From Otatea glauca (Eukaryota > Streptophyta > Magnoliopsida > Poales > Poaceae): a DNA stretch of 64,000 nt. The notes under the pieces are model-generated. The model was given only the letters and a program-made list of their open reading frames with translations, did not search any database and was not told the DNA's origin. Positions within the stretch are counted from its first letter, which is position 1. Every line of letters starts with the position of its first letter. The position numbers and the translations under genes were made by a program. Positions 10,093 through 23,005 of this stretch are shown here, one piece after another. Location: contig CM070722.1 in the NCBI GenBank assembly GCA_036346275.1, positions 65,261,524-65,325,523 on the forward strand, in the 5' to 3' direction.

Positions 10093-13000
10093 TTCAAGAA
10101 ATACTGTATTTAATGAATCAAGTAAAAGGAGAATCTGCTATATAAGAAACGAGTACCGCTAGTACCATATTTTGCTTTTAGTTTCTATATTCTAGCAACA
10201 CAAGTCCAATGGCAATCTTTTGGTGATCTGTACCTGCATGGATTAAAAGGTTATATGATTAAGCAAAAGGTTCACAGTTATCTTATGCATACGACAGATA
10301 CCGTTTGGTCAGGCGACATATTCCCCTATTAGTTCAGTACATAAATAATCTATCGACATTGACATCCCTCACAAGACATGAAGCTAAGTCACAGATTAGG
10401 AACACAAGAATGTATCTACTTGCCTCTAATTGTTCATATAGCTGCTTATGCACCTCCATCTACAACTTTATAGCCACCCTTATCCCCATTCCCTTGCCAT
10501 CAATAAGTATGTTTTATCAGCAAATGTATAACAGTCCAAGAACCTCTAATCTCAAATACATTTTTAGAAACTTATAAGTGCTCGCATTCGCTAAGCCCAT
10601 GATCTAAAGTAACTAAGTATAGCACTGAGTAGAAACACATGCATTATCCCAAAAGCATCATAAGGAGAAGCCTAATTTTGCTGAAATTGGAAGCCTTGAC
10701 CGTACAATGAGGGGAAATATAGTTATGATTCTGAGCCACTCAGCCAATGCCAAGCAAACTTTCCCATAGGCGGAGATTTACTTTCTTTCTCCCAAAATCC
10801 CTAAACATTTCACACAAATACATCACCCCGTTTCACCAAAATGTGCTATTAAGTCTACCGATGCATCAAATCCATGAAGACTACTCGCCTCCTCTCTAAA
10901 TCTAAACACGACTAGACAAAGAACAATGACTGAGAGAGAGCAAGAATTAGAATGAAACGGGGGGTAATGAGAAGCCACCGTACGGTGGCCATGGGCAGCT
11001 TCTCAACCTGCGCCTCCATCATTGCCGCGGTGGCGGACGCTGGCGTAGGCTTGGTCCTCTCGCCTTGGGTGAGGTGACGCGCGGGGCTGGGCAGGTCGCA
11101 CGGGAAACAGAGGCGGAGGAAGAGAGCGAGGGAAGATAGGAGGCGGGGGGTCTCCATAAAATGACCAGAGCAGCTCGGGGTTTGTTTTGCAAAATTCGAA
11201 AGTGGATATGGTTTCCACGGCTTTAATCTGAGCCGTCCGAGTCGAATCTGGTTGCAGGCATTTTAGTGACGTGACGTGCTCTTTTGCATGGAAACCCCTC
11301 AGCTTCAGTGTGGATATAGACGAGTGCAGAGTACGGCAATGCGATCTGCAGCTCGGCTAGGTTGGCTGTGACGGGGACGGCATTCCTTCTTCCAAGATTC
11401 CAACATACCACCGGATTCTGAAGTCTGAATGTTTGGCTAATTTCTTCCGCGCCATCCGGCTGTCGGTCAAATTGAGAAATGGCCCAAACACTGGGGGTGA
11501 CCAAGGTGCACTACTCAAAGCTTGCTCTTTTTTTTTTAATCAAAACCAGCCGAATGCTTGAGCATTGCCATTGATAAAAAAAATCATATTACCTCAGCAT
11601 ATTAAGCTATTTTCGTTATGTAGAATCGAACTGTTTGTTTTTTATTCTACTTTTAGAAACAGAATCCAAAATAAAAAACTAAAACAAATAGATCCTTTGC
11701 TGTCCCGTCTGTTTCCTGTCACCTAGCCTTCTTCATGCCGTCATCCTAATACCTGGAAAAATTAGGCTACAGTCTGGGACTCACGGTCGTTTGCCCGTGC
11801 CATTTATCGGTTACCCACATCCTACGAAATAACGTTAAAGACCGTTTGCACTATTTAATATCGGTCGAAAAAGTAATCGAAGACGTAATTTTTCAGGAGA
11901 GAGATGCAAAGAGGTAGTGAGAGATGACCGCTATGGCTGCATTGCTGCTGGCTCACTTCCGTCGCAGGCTTGTGGCTCGTCGGTCGTCGCCGCAACTCCT
12001 GGCCAGCTTCTGTCTTTTGCCACGCATGGCCATGCACCACAGTCGCAATAGTTGTTGTCACGCTACGTTGTACAGCGTTGTAGTCGCCACCACAGTTTCA
12101 AGAATCGACGAAAATCTCTCGAAAATAGTGACAGCAGCTATTGCAATCAGAAAATTTTATGCGTGAAAACCGGTCAAAAATTGGTGAAAATCGTTAAAAA
12201 ATCAGCTTCTGAATTGTTTCACTTAGTTTGCCGACTTTTCGAAGAAAACCGGTGAAAATTGATCGTTTTTTGAATATTTTTTTATCGCCGAGTTCAAAGA
12301 GTTTGACTTCGAAACGGTTCGGTTCCTAGTGATTTTTGACGATTTTTGAAACCGATGGTAGGGAAGGGGGGAGGCGATTTCCGAATTCGATTAGATACTG
12401 TAACCTGGTTGCCACTCGCCACCATGGTTGTCATTGCAGGGGAATGACGAAGGAATAAGATGCAAACTAACCATGATTTTGAAAGAGAAGCGCAAAGGGG
12501 GCCAGAGTGCCGGGCTGGATGATTTGGAATGAGCTGGTTGGATAGGAATGCCATCTAAGGATTCGGTTGGAGCAAGATAATAAGAGGCATTTGTTGCCTG
12601 CATATCACAGCTTTGAAGGGAAAGGTAGCGGAAAGAGGGAGAACCGGGAGGGTCGGGATTTGCTGCGAAGAAATTGTGCGAGAACTTTGGGCCCACACGT
12701 CCACATGTTTTATTTTGCGAAGGGAGAAAGAGGAGGCAGATGAACCATCACCCCTATCTTTTAAAGTAGTAAAGATAAATGGGATTTTCTCCATGTAGAT
12801 GTTCGAGCCGTTGTTTGGTTTATTCGATGGATGTTGTCAACGGCAGCAATACTCTACAAGGATCACTTCAGAATTCATAACTGCTTGGTTTCAGAAAAGA
12901 ATTCAGAACTGCTGACTGTAAGACACCATTCCAATTGGGAGAACGAAATGCACATGTTTATCTGAAGGAAGGCTATTCCGAGCCGTTTGATCTGAAGATG

Positions 13001-13734
13001 GACAACTCTTATTGATCAGCTGCGTTCGCTGCTAAGCTGGGAGCGTCGTGGGTTAATCCGGGCCTTTTTGTTCCTTTATTGGGCTTAACCGGCCCGGATG
13101 AACACAGCCTAAAAAACTTTTATTTGAAATGTGTACCTCGTAGAGAGGACGATGATTACCATTTGTCACATCTTTAGGCCCAATGCCCTCGCTCGTTCTT
13201 TCAGATGTGTCCCAAGATCTTCTTGTGTATGCAGCATGAATACAAACAAGAAGCCTTTCTTCATTACAGAATGGATTGAATGGAATGGAAGGAACTACGA
13301 GTGAGTCTACGAGAACAGACACCTCAATTTCCAGGATATCCCCATGGCGGGGCAAAAAAAAAACGAACTTACAACAGCAGCAGGTTACATTTTCCAGATC
13401 TCTTTACACACGCACCAAGCGCTCATTCACCACCTTTCCTTGCTCATTGCATCAGAAAACACGCTCAAATCGCTCGCATGTCACAGCCACAAAACTAACG
13501 AAACCGAGGCCGCGTTTCAACACCAACGCACGCAAGGAAACAGCCCAAATCACCGAGCGATCGGGCAAAAAACATCAGTTTCTACCGGGACGCGCGCGCG
13601 CGCCCAAAAACCACCAAGCGAATCGAGAGCCGTCCGCGCGCACGGCGTGGCGCCACTCGCATGCAACGCAACGCGACCGCGCGCTCGCGCTGATCGATTA
13701 AATAACAAACCAGGCTCGATCGCCTCGATCTGAA
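10093..13734. other. Intergenic region downstream of the ILR1-like gene; no firm gene
   Basis: About 3.6 kb of mixed composition. There is a possible leader and first exon on the minus strand at about 11160-10975: a CT-rich leader, then two in-frame ATGs at 11022 and 11019, followed by a short peptide MEAQVEKLPMATV. No downstream exon could be found. A perfect 16-bp palindrome GCCACCGTACGGTGGC lies at 10974-10989. The rest (11170-13730) has short ORFs without recognisable motifs. A GC-rich strip at 13590-13690 contains alternating CG. Confidence 0.4.
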
Positions 13735-16700
13735 TCACAACTCCTGTTCGATCAGGTCCGAGGAGGATGACAATGAGGAGACGTGCTCGACGAGGTACCT
13801 CTCGGCGACGGCGGCGTGGACGGCGGCGCCGGTGGGAAGCACGTCCTCGTCGATCATGAAGTAGGGGGAGTGGCCCGTGTGCACGGAACCCAGCGTCTCG
13901 TTGCGCACGCCGATGTAGTAGAACCCAGCCGGGATCACCTGCGAGTAGAAGGAGAAGTCCTCAGCGCCCATCATCGGCGGCACGTCGCGGTAGCTCCCGG
14001 CGCCCAGGAGCTCGCCCGCCACCGCCTTTACGTGCTCGTACATGCTCGCGTCGTTCACCGTCGGCGGGTAGAAGCTCTGGTTCTCGAAGAAGTCCACCGT
14101 CGCCTCGCACCCGTACACCCGCGACTGCATCGTGATCACCTCCTCGATCCGCCGCCGGAGGTGGTAGAAGCTCGCGTTGGAGAACGCCCGGAACGTGCCG
14201 CCGAGCACGAACAACTCCGCCGGTGCCCCGAGGTGGTCGCTCCCGTTGACGACGGCGACTGACACCACCTGCACGTGAAATGTCCACACGTTTACCCAAC
14301 GCAAAAGCTCCTCATTTCATCAAAGATGAACTTTTGCTTTCATCTTTTTGCAAGATTTGTAGAGATCGAGATTGATGAGATGATACGTGCCTGTGAATCC
14401 AGAGGATCTGCTTCACGAGACACGATGCTCTGCAGGTTGATGATGGTGGATGAGGCGGCCAAGACGGGATCGGCCGAACGGTGTGGTTTCGCGTCGTGTT
14501 CTTGCTTCTCGCCGTGTATGACGGCCTTGAAAAAGCCGCACCCAGCAAGGAGAGGACCAGTCCTGGATCCAATGACGGACGTCGGGTGCTGGTGCGAGAC
14601 GTGGACGGCAAAGATTGCTTCCACGTTCTCCAGCGCGCCGTCTTCGATCATCCGCTTGGCACCAACGCCGGACTCCTCGGCTGGCTGGAACAGAAGCTTC
14701 ACTGTACCCTGCACGTATGAAAATGTCATTGAGATGCAGTTAATTTATAGTTTCTCGTAACAATAGTGTAGTAATCTCCTCGTGACAAGTGACAACACTT
14801 CTTCTTTTCACTACTCTCCTTTCACCTCACAGACTCTCATCATGTCACAAGTGACGACACCTTCTTTCTTTCCACACTCCCTTTTCCTTGTGATAAGTTA
14901 AAGCATCTTATTTATTTCCCTACTTCCCTTCCCCAAAAGGGCCCTCTCGTCACGACATATGGCGTCATCCCCTTCATGTTTCTTTCTTCTTCCATTCCTC
15001 TCCTATCGAACTCAAAATAATTTTCGAATTTCAAATTTTCTATAAGATTTTGAAACCAAGTACTTTTAATCACTTTCCAAAGTTTTTTAATCGAAAGTTG
15101 GTTGAATCAAAACTTTTCGAACCGAAAGTTCTAATATTTGAAACTTTTCGATTTGATTTTTTTTAGTTGAGAGTTGAAATTTTCTGATTTAAAATTTTTC
15201 AAGTTGAAACTTTTGACTTCACATTTTTTTGAGTTGAATTTTAAATCAAAACTTTTTGAACCGAAATTTTTGGAATTGGAAGTTTTTGAAGTTCAAACTT
15301 TTCAAGTTGAATCATTCCAATTTGAAAATTTTCAATTTCAAACAATTTGAGTTGAAATTTGCCAATTTGAATTTTTTCTATTTGAATTCATTCGAGTTGA
15401 AACATTCTAATTTGAGAATTTTCGATTAAAACTTTTCGAGTTGAAACTTTCCAATTTAAACTTTTTTCAAGTTCAAACTTTCTAATTTAAATCAAAACTT
15501 TTTGTACAGAAATTTTTGGAATTTACACTTTTCTGAGTTCAAACTTTTTCGAGTGGAAACTTTTTAATTTCAAAAATTTCAATTTAAAATATTTCGAATT
15601 GAAACTTTCTAATTTGAAATTTTCTGATTAAATTTTTTTTGAGTTGAAACTTTCTTATTTGAAATTTATGACTTAATTTTTTTCGAGTCGAAAATTATGT
15701 GTTGAAATTTTCTACTTAAAAATTTCAAAGTAAAATTTTTCCAATTTTAAATTTTATGTTAGAGAGGAAGAAAGGGAAGCGGGGGAAACAAGTACGGAAG
15801 AGGGAAGGGTGAAAGGTGGAGGTGGTATGACGCATGTTATTCTAAGAGGATATCCTTAAATTTGTTACCCTGTAGGAATGGCAATTAAAGTCAGTTTCCC
15901 GTAACAATGATATTGATGCAACAAAGCAATCAAAGAGCTGAAGTGAGACTGGTCAAACTGCTCTCTGAAATCCAATTAATGCTGCTTATTTCAGTTGTTC
16001 AACAACCGCCTTCAGCTCTCCCACAGTGCTGAATTTTCTGCGTCAGATTTCCATAGACATTAACTTTGAAGGCTAAGCTGTAAAGTTTGGATTTTATGGT
16101 TATTGCAGGAATTTGTCGCCATATAACAGTGGTTGGCGTAGGGACAGGTTTGATGAACATGGCGACACCATTTCACATCAACATGGCATGTACCGGCTAT
16201 GCTGTTGTCGTATAAATTTACAGAGGTAACGCATACGTTTCAGTTACAGAAACTGACGAAGTGATGTAACAAGTAAAGTAAAAGAGTCGAGCTGAAAATT
16301 TCAGAAACATTAGAACTTGGGGACCTAATATAAACTTGGTGTATATCTAAGACCTAGACCTACAATTTTGTCTCTCTTTTTTTTCTAATAATTCAGGTCA
16401 AGATTTAACAATTTTGCAAGCGATCATGTGTGTCGATTACTGAGTAAGAATCATTGCTTTTAGCACCACAAAGTTTCACCATTATTTTTTCGTGTGAGCG
16501 AACTCAACATTTAATCATGAGTCCATGCCAGTGCTAAAAGTTGCAGTAAAGAAATAATGTCAAGAATTAAGCAGGAAGCATGTGATACTTCCAAAGTAGT
16601 GAACCAAACTGAAGGAATGCTATACCAACATCGCATTTTCATTGAAAAAATGGAATTAATTAAGAAGAATAAACTTTTCCTTGATGCAATGAGATAGATG

Positions 16701-19700
16701 CCGGCTAGAAATCACAGAATGACTGCAAGCCTACATGAATAACTGCACCAATCCTAGCTAGTCAGTAATCAGGACTGATTACTGAAGACACATGAAGAAA
16801 AAGTTCGTGGAGTAAAGCAAATGGTTTCCTAAAGTTGTCCCAGATGACTCCTGAAGAAGACATTAACATGATGCCACGCGTACGACACCTTCGATCACCC
16901 TCATATAAAATCATCAAATCTACACTTTAACACTTTATGCGCGTCTTATGATATAATTTCGCTCAGCACCTTTTCCCAAAGCAAATCTAGGAGCCTAAAT
17001 TCATATCACATCAACAACATGGCAGCTACCAGAGAACATATAATCCCTTCCACGGCAAGCGTAACGTACAACCGGACGAAAACTACAGCAATAGTATGAG
17101 AAGAGCCTCACTGCAAGTTCAGAGACACAGTAAAGGATTCAGAGAAGTGGCGTTCATAGTGTTGTACCTTGAGATGGTTCTCACGAGACTTGAGTATCTT
17201 GGCCGCGCCGAGAAGCATCGCCACATGCGCGTCATGCCCACAGGCGTGCATCTTGCCAGGGTTCTTGCTCTTGTGCTCCCACTCCACAGCTTCCTAAATG
17301 GCGCCGCGACAAGCAGCAGAAACAACAGAAATGTGTCAAATATTGTGCAGGGCCAAGTCGGAAGTGCAGCTGCTCGCTTTCCCGGCGAGCGTTTGTCGTC
17401 ACAGAAAACTTTGGTATACTATAGAGTGAATTGTTGCCCGTGAAGAAAGTAATAACATGAGGCGCCGAACAGGCATGAACGTACAAGATGCAATGCAGAC
17501 GTGAAAAGATTCTTTCGCCTTAGTCATAAAAACTGCCCGTTCTGGGCACTCAGGAAGACCAGCTTTTCGCATAGCAGTCGACACTTGCATGTCTTGATCT
17601 TGCCAACGACAGATGTCATTTTGGGCATCGAACGAGAAATTTTGTAGCCTATTGATGAACATGCATGCGAAAGTTTGGATCTTTTGGGTTTTCAAATCCG
17701 TGGTCGATCGGATCGGCTGCATGCGTGCATGATGCAACGATCTCTCCAGATTCGGTGATGACAGCAAGGAGCCAAGAAGAGCTCAGGGTCGTGAGGAATC
17801 GCGAAATCCTTTTACTGTGAAATTGATTCTTCTCGAGGTGGAACCAGACGAGTTACCCCGCGACGTGTCCCCGCGGATCAACTGCGCCCTCTTTTTTTTC
17901 TGACTTTTTATTTTGAGATGACACTTTTTTTTTTTTTTACAATTGCACAAATAATAAAGTATAAATGAAGGGTAGATACTTATTACTTACCCCTTCGTTT
18001 GTTTTGAAATTTGTACAACTTGTATTGGAAGGGAAAGTATTGAAGCACTGCTCATTAGTTTTTTATATGTGTCTTTTGGGACTTCCTTAGGGTCTATTTG
18101 AGGGAGTTGTAGCTTTTTTAAAAAAATGTTTTTTAGCTTTCTAGGTTAAAAAGCGGCTTGTAGCTTTTTTATAAGATACTGTAAAAATATGTCCAGCCTA
18201 ACTTTTAGTTTTTGATTTTTGCTAGTTATATATAACTTTCAGTTTATAGCGAAAGCCGCTTAAAAACTGAGCTATTTGGAGGGAAGGTTTACTGGTTTTT
18301 TAGAAACTGAAACTGGCTTAAGGCGTCCTAAACAGAACCTTAAGTGTTTGGGAGACTCGATAGATTGGAATTGTGGACTAGTCAAACAAGGACTAAATGT
18401 TAATCCCTTTCTCTCATTGTAAGTTGAGTTCCATGTACAAACACCAGTGACAAAATATTTCTACTTTTTATTTGAATTCTAGTTAGCTTCCTACTTATCG
18501 TTTTAATAATCGTTTTAGAGCATAATTAGAGTTATATTTGTAACTTTCAAGTTGAGAAAAATGTGTGCAGCAAACTTTTATCTCTAAAAAAGTTGTAGGT
18601 TCCAAATTGTTTCTAGGATGAGCTTCCAAAATGCCCAGTAAGCACAGGAGCATTTCAGAATCTTTTTTTTAAAGCACCAGTATAAGCAGGCGCCTCACAC
18701 GTCAGAAGAAAGGAAACGAGTCCTTCTCTACTTCTCTTTATTAGACTCCTCGCGAACTCCGTTATTTTTTAATTTTGTGCGTGCTCTTCAAAATAAATTT
18801 ATAATATAGGTCTTTCCGTTATGTTTATGTAGCTCCGTAGCTTTTCAAGCATACTATAGCAATGTCTAGTCCCACCTCAATGTCATGCTCCACTAGTTTA
18901 GAAGCACACTCAGCCACACACTTAGCAGATGTCCTAACGAACTCCCAATACTTAGCTCGGCAGCTGCTCAGAAAGCTACTGAGCTTCATGAGCCTGAAAG
19001 ATGATACATGTTAGATGACGAGATGTTATTTTTATAATTTTATTTGAAAGAAATCATATTTTTTTTTAAACAAAATAGAAGGGGATGGAAAAGCTAAGTA
19101 ATCGAAGGAAACATCAGTGCGTACATCAGTGTTCCTACAGCCCCCAACAAAAAGTGAACAAATCGACACAAAAACAAGCACATGCAAATACTGAAATACG
19201 CACTACAGCAACCCCACAAGCTTTCCTCAACTACTACAAGGTGATTAGGTAAATAAGGAGCAAAGGCAGAAAGTAAAAGAAAATTGTCATGTTTTTTTTA
19301 AGGAAAAAGTATAAAAGGTCACACATTAACACATTAATTAGCACAGTAGAGTAGTATTAGTGCTTTTCATCCCATTAATTAACCAAGCTAGCTAACTCCA
19401 GTCTCCAAATGAGAAACAGCTTGAAAAGAAAACAAATTCATGGCTTGCAGTTTGCACCACAGATTCATAATGAAACTTACAACAAGAAATAAAAAAGAAG
19501 CTATATACTAAACAATAAGTAATCCTATAAGCAAGCAGCATGCATGATGAGCCGATAACTGTGGGCGGAGGCGGCAAGGCGCACGTGTGTTTCCAAATAC
19601 GTGTTCAAGCACGTGCATACGTACCTGGATGGGCAGCGCGTCCATGTCGGCCCGGAGAGCGACGACCGGCGGGCGGCCGGTGCCGATGGTGGCGACGACG

Positions 19701-20113
19701 CCGGTGCGCGCGAGCGGGTGGCGGAACCCGACGCCCATGGCCTCGAGCTCCTCTCGGACCAGCCGGCTCGTCTCCACCTCCTCGTACGCCAGCTCCGGGC
19801 GCTCGTGGATCCGGCGTCGCACCCCGCGCAGCCACACTGCCATCTCCGGCCGCCCCGCCATCCCCGCGATCTCCTCCTTCCACCCCACGTTATAGTACCT
19901 CCCTCCTCCGCCACCACCACCACAACTGCTACCCCCTCTCCTCGTGCTCGTGTTCGCGCCCTTGTCCAGCAGCCTCGCCGCCGCCACCTTCGCCTTCTCC
20001 ACCGTGCCGAGAATTATGTCCTCCTCCAAGAACGCCGACGACGAGTCCGTGGACACGAGCAGCAGCGGCAGCAGCAGCAAGAGGAGCACGGCGAGTGCAT
20101 GGCTGCGCTCCAT
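13735..20113 (-). CDS. IAA-amino-acid hydrolase, ILR1-like (peptidase M20D), four exons
   Basis: Minus-strand exons are 20113-19625, 17293-17168, 14708-14391 and 14268-13735, all joined in phase 0, giving 488 residues. The family releases free auxin from amide conjugates such as IAA-Ala or IAA-Leu, usually in the ER lumen. Residues 1-27 form a strong hydrophobic signal peptide, followed by a Gly-rich linker (60-71). Conserved motifs are RIHERPELAYEE (101-112), LARTGVVATIG, ALRADMDALPIQ (152-163), the metal site ACGHDAH (180-186), FQPAEE (212-217), MGAEDFSFYSQ and HSPYFMIDEDVLPTGAAVHA. Two sites depart from the family: the usual GGHAA loop reads QEHDAK (about 274-279), and the usual NVIPD region in exon 4 reads LGAPAEL. 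The C-terminus IEQEL resembles, but is not, an HDEL/KDEL signal. The third intron uses a GC donor. Closest to ILR1-like proteins with the VEWEHKS motif; which paralogue is not decided. Confidence 0.9.
14269..14390 (-). other. Intron 3 of ILR1-like gene, GC-AG type
   Basis: The exon 3 coding sequence ends ...GATTCACAG and the intron starts GCACGTATC, then ends CACGTGCAG before GTGGTGTCAG. Family alignment requires the junction exactly between DPLDSQ and VVSV, so the donor is GC, not GT. Length is 122 bp. Confidence 0.75.
14709..17167 (-). other. Intron 2 of ILR1-like gene (2.46 kb)
   Basis: GT donor (CTCAAG|GTACAAC) and AG acceptor (CGTGCAG|GGTACAGTG). Most of its 15000-15760 part is an AT-rich degenerate repeat. 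Confidence 0.85.
15000..15760. repeat. Degenerate AT-rich repeat array within intron 2
   Basis: Dozens of variants of GAGTTGAAACTTTTCGAATT and AATTTGAAAATTTTC, with units of about 15-30 bp. It resembles a decayed minisatellite and has no coding potential. Confidence 0.75.
17294..19624 (-). other. Intron 1 of ILR1-like gene (2.33 kb)
   Basis: GT donor (CCCATCCAG|GTACGT) and AG acceptor (CATTTAG|GAAGCTGTGG). It contains a MITE at 18090-18339. Confidence 0.85.
18090..18339. mobile_element. MITE, Tourist/PIF-like, TTA target duplication
   Basis: The left end GGGTCTATTTGAGG and the right end TCCTAAACAGAACC are imperfect inverted repeats flanked by TTA on both sides (18087-18089 and 18340-18342). 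The interior carries near-palindromic AAAAGCGGCTT/AAGCCGCTTAAAA segments. A related truncated copy lies at 54655-54895. Confidence 0.65.
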
Positions 20114-21904
20114 GTCGTCGTGCTGCGCCTACGCAGCTCTATGCTTATGCTTGTGTGGGCACAGGCATAGAGGGGCAGAATGGAGGGAGGAAATAGCAAT
20201 ATGGAGGGGATTAAATTAAAGCCATCAGTACAGATTTTTCTTTATCTCCTCCTTTTATTTTCCCATTTCTATTTCCTCCTACCGTCAACAAACAATTCTT
20301 TCCTTTTCTCCCTTTTTTTTCCTTTTTAATCTCGCTTGTGCTTGTATTATTGTTAACCACTCACCCTCGCATTATTTGCGCAGTGCGGCCCACAGTGACA
20401 ATGATGCATCAGTGGTGGCTGAGAGTTCCCAATTAGTTAGTGGTTTCCTGGCAGGCCTTTGTGATAGCTAGATTGTGAATATCGTAGAAATGTGAATCTA
20501 GACTGTTGGCTCTGAAAATAGGTTACTACTGGCGTCAACACTGATATTAACGTGAACTTTTTTGTTTATTTTCTAACGGCTTGACGCCAAAGTATGAGAT
20601 AAGTCTGGATCGATTGATTGTGACCATAATATAAAATTAACAGCCAGAGGACACATGTGCATACGGCATGTAGCCCGGCCGGGTGCATTAATTATCATTG
20701 GAAACGCTTGCTTTTGGGATGTCATGGTCCTAGTGATCCGACCACTTTTGCCGATAATTTCTGCAGCGTTTTCTTATCCCAATTTCTTATCTTTTGATTT
20801 CTTGCTTCAAATGGACGTTCTGGATTTGATCCGATAAGCTGTATGTATCTGGTACTCAATGTGCGTCGCTGGAATTCCATAGCCGGTGCAAACGGACGGG
20901 CGAGCCAATGTATTGCCCAGCTCGGCAAGTTACCAACAGTACACAGCTTTTTTTTTTTTGGCCTCACGTTGGGCGCAAGCGCATGTATTTATTTTAATTC
21001 ACCAGCTTTTGTTGAGAAGAGCCAAATGAGCTTGCTTGTTTAGATTTTTTGGCAAGTAGTAATGCTTGGTAAGTTGCTTGCTTTTGGATCTTACTTCCTT
21101 TTTCATGTATGGGTTATTTGAGGCAGTGTTTGAAATAGTGCAACTGTGACATCGAAGCATTGAAAACTGCTGTGTTATCAAACATATCCCATGTCGTGGT
21201 TTTAAAATCAAGCGGTGAAACCTACTACTTTGTAAATTAGAATTTCAGTATCACTTATCTAACTTATGTCCTTTTCTCCCTGTTGCACCTATATTATTTA
21301 AAACCTCCTGCCCTTTTCATTTCTATTTTTAAAAATTATAATATAAACAACAGTGGAATGTTTTCCGCGTTAGCTGCACCTGTAACCGAACATACTTTTT
21401 TCTCGCCTAAGAGGACCTCAACTCCTCAAGTTTCCTTTATATATAGTAGTATACTACTGTGCTAATAATTTTAACCAGCGTGGATGAAAAGTAATATTTA
21501 GGAATAAGTCTATTTGACACCTCTCAACTTTTCAAAAAGTCTATTTAATACCCTTAATTATAAAACTGGGTCAATTTACACCATAGGTTTGAGTGTGGGA
21601 GAGGTGAAGATGGCATCAGTAGAGACGATGGCGCGGGTTCAGAAAAGGGGTGCGGCATCGACAGTAGTGGACGACGTCCATGGAGATGACGAGCGGGTGG
21701 CGAGGGAGAGGTGAAGAGGGGGAAGAGTGGAAGGAGGAAGATGTAGACACCGGTTATTATGTTTATGAGCTAGATTTATAGCTGAAACGTATTTTTTGTG
21801 TTGGGCCAATCTAAGTTGCTGTGTCGTGCCATCCATCGGACCTAATTTCTAGACCCAACACAGTAGGACTCTCTGTATCATATACCATATCGATCTAGCT
21901 TGCT
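20114..21904. other. Region upstream of the ILR1-like gene, no gene seen
   Basis: Contains the presumed promoter and leader of the ILR1-like gene (pyrimidine-rich on the minus strand just upstream of the ATG at 20113). I could not pick a convincing TATA box. No further ORF or repeat is supported. Confidence 0.5.
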
Positions 21905-22340
21905 AAATTTTGGAATTTTTTATTTAAATAATATTATTTTAATCAAAATTTACGAAAATAATATGCCAAAAAGAATAATGACAGAAGTAGACACCTGTCG
22001 CCGTTTCATTTGGCGACAGAGAGTCTGTCGCCATTTCACGCCATTTGAAATGGAGACAGAGAGTCTGTCGCCAAATGAAATGGTGACACACTCTCTATCG
22101 CTATTTCAAATGGCGACAAAGCGTATGTCGTCATCAGCGATCTCTGTCGCTATTTCAAATGGCGACGGACTCTCTATCGCCATTTCAAATGGCTACAAAG
22201 AGAATTTCATCATGATTATTTTAAATATTTATCTTAAATGTGTTGTGACTTGCAAGCGATGATAAAATTATAGCGAAGCAATTGACAATTCTATTCAAAC
22301 TGCAAAAATATATCGTGACAATTTTATTCAAATTACAAAA
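21905..22340 (+). repeat. Left long terminal inverted repeat
   Basis: Inverted match to 27990-28335. Contains at least six CTGTCGCC/GGCGACAG motifs around ATTTGAAATGG cores. Confidence 0.7.
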
Positions 22341-23005
22341 TTATACCCCCGTCACCATATGGTTGGGCGACAATAGCGCAAAACGTAGAAAAACTTGAGT
22401 TAGCGTTGATGTGGCCTCTCTGTCGCCAAATAAAAGGGTGGTAGTGAGTTCTGTCTGCAATTCATTTGGCGACAGCTCTCTGTCACCAAATGGTTTGGCT
22501 ACAGAGCCCCAAACCGAATAAATTCTGAACATTATGATTTTTTTTAGCAAATTAAATTTATGAAGAACATTTTGGCACTGATTTCATTCAAAAAGTCGCT
22601 GTAAGTTGTGAGAATTAATTATTAAAAGTCAGTATTATTTTAACAGTTGCTACAATGTTAGAGTTCAAAGCAAGGTTCAATAAATTCAGAAAAATTCATA
22701 TTTCTTAGTGATAATTCGTGTAGTATTTTATAAAATTATTTGTCAATTACTTTTTTTTGACAAAAAATTCAAATTTCATTATTCGTCATTCTCTTTCGGT
22801 GTGCGGCAAATTTAACGATAAATCATAGTAAAATATTGAATAAAACCTGACATTAATATTACAAAGTGCAGTAAGTACAACAACTACAATAGCATAGCAT
22901 GTGAACTACACCTAAGATGCATACATACCTTAGTGAATTCATAAAACTGGGATACAACATAGGTACATGCCTCTGGTGAAGGACTAAGTCACAAAACTAT
23001 ACATT

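Noticed and set aside
13783..14262. 159-residue plus-strand ORF
   Set aside because: Antisense shadow of exon 4 of the ILR1-like gene, with no motif of its own.
19540..20196. 218-residue plus-strand ORF
   Set aside because: It is the complement of GC-rich exon 1 of the ILR1-like gene. Its Pro/Arg-rich composition is an artefact of high GC at third positions.
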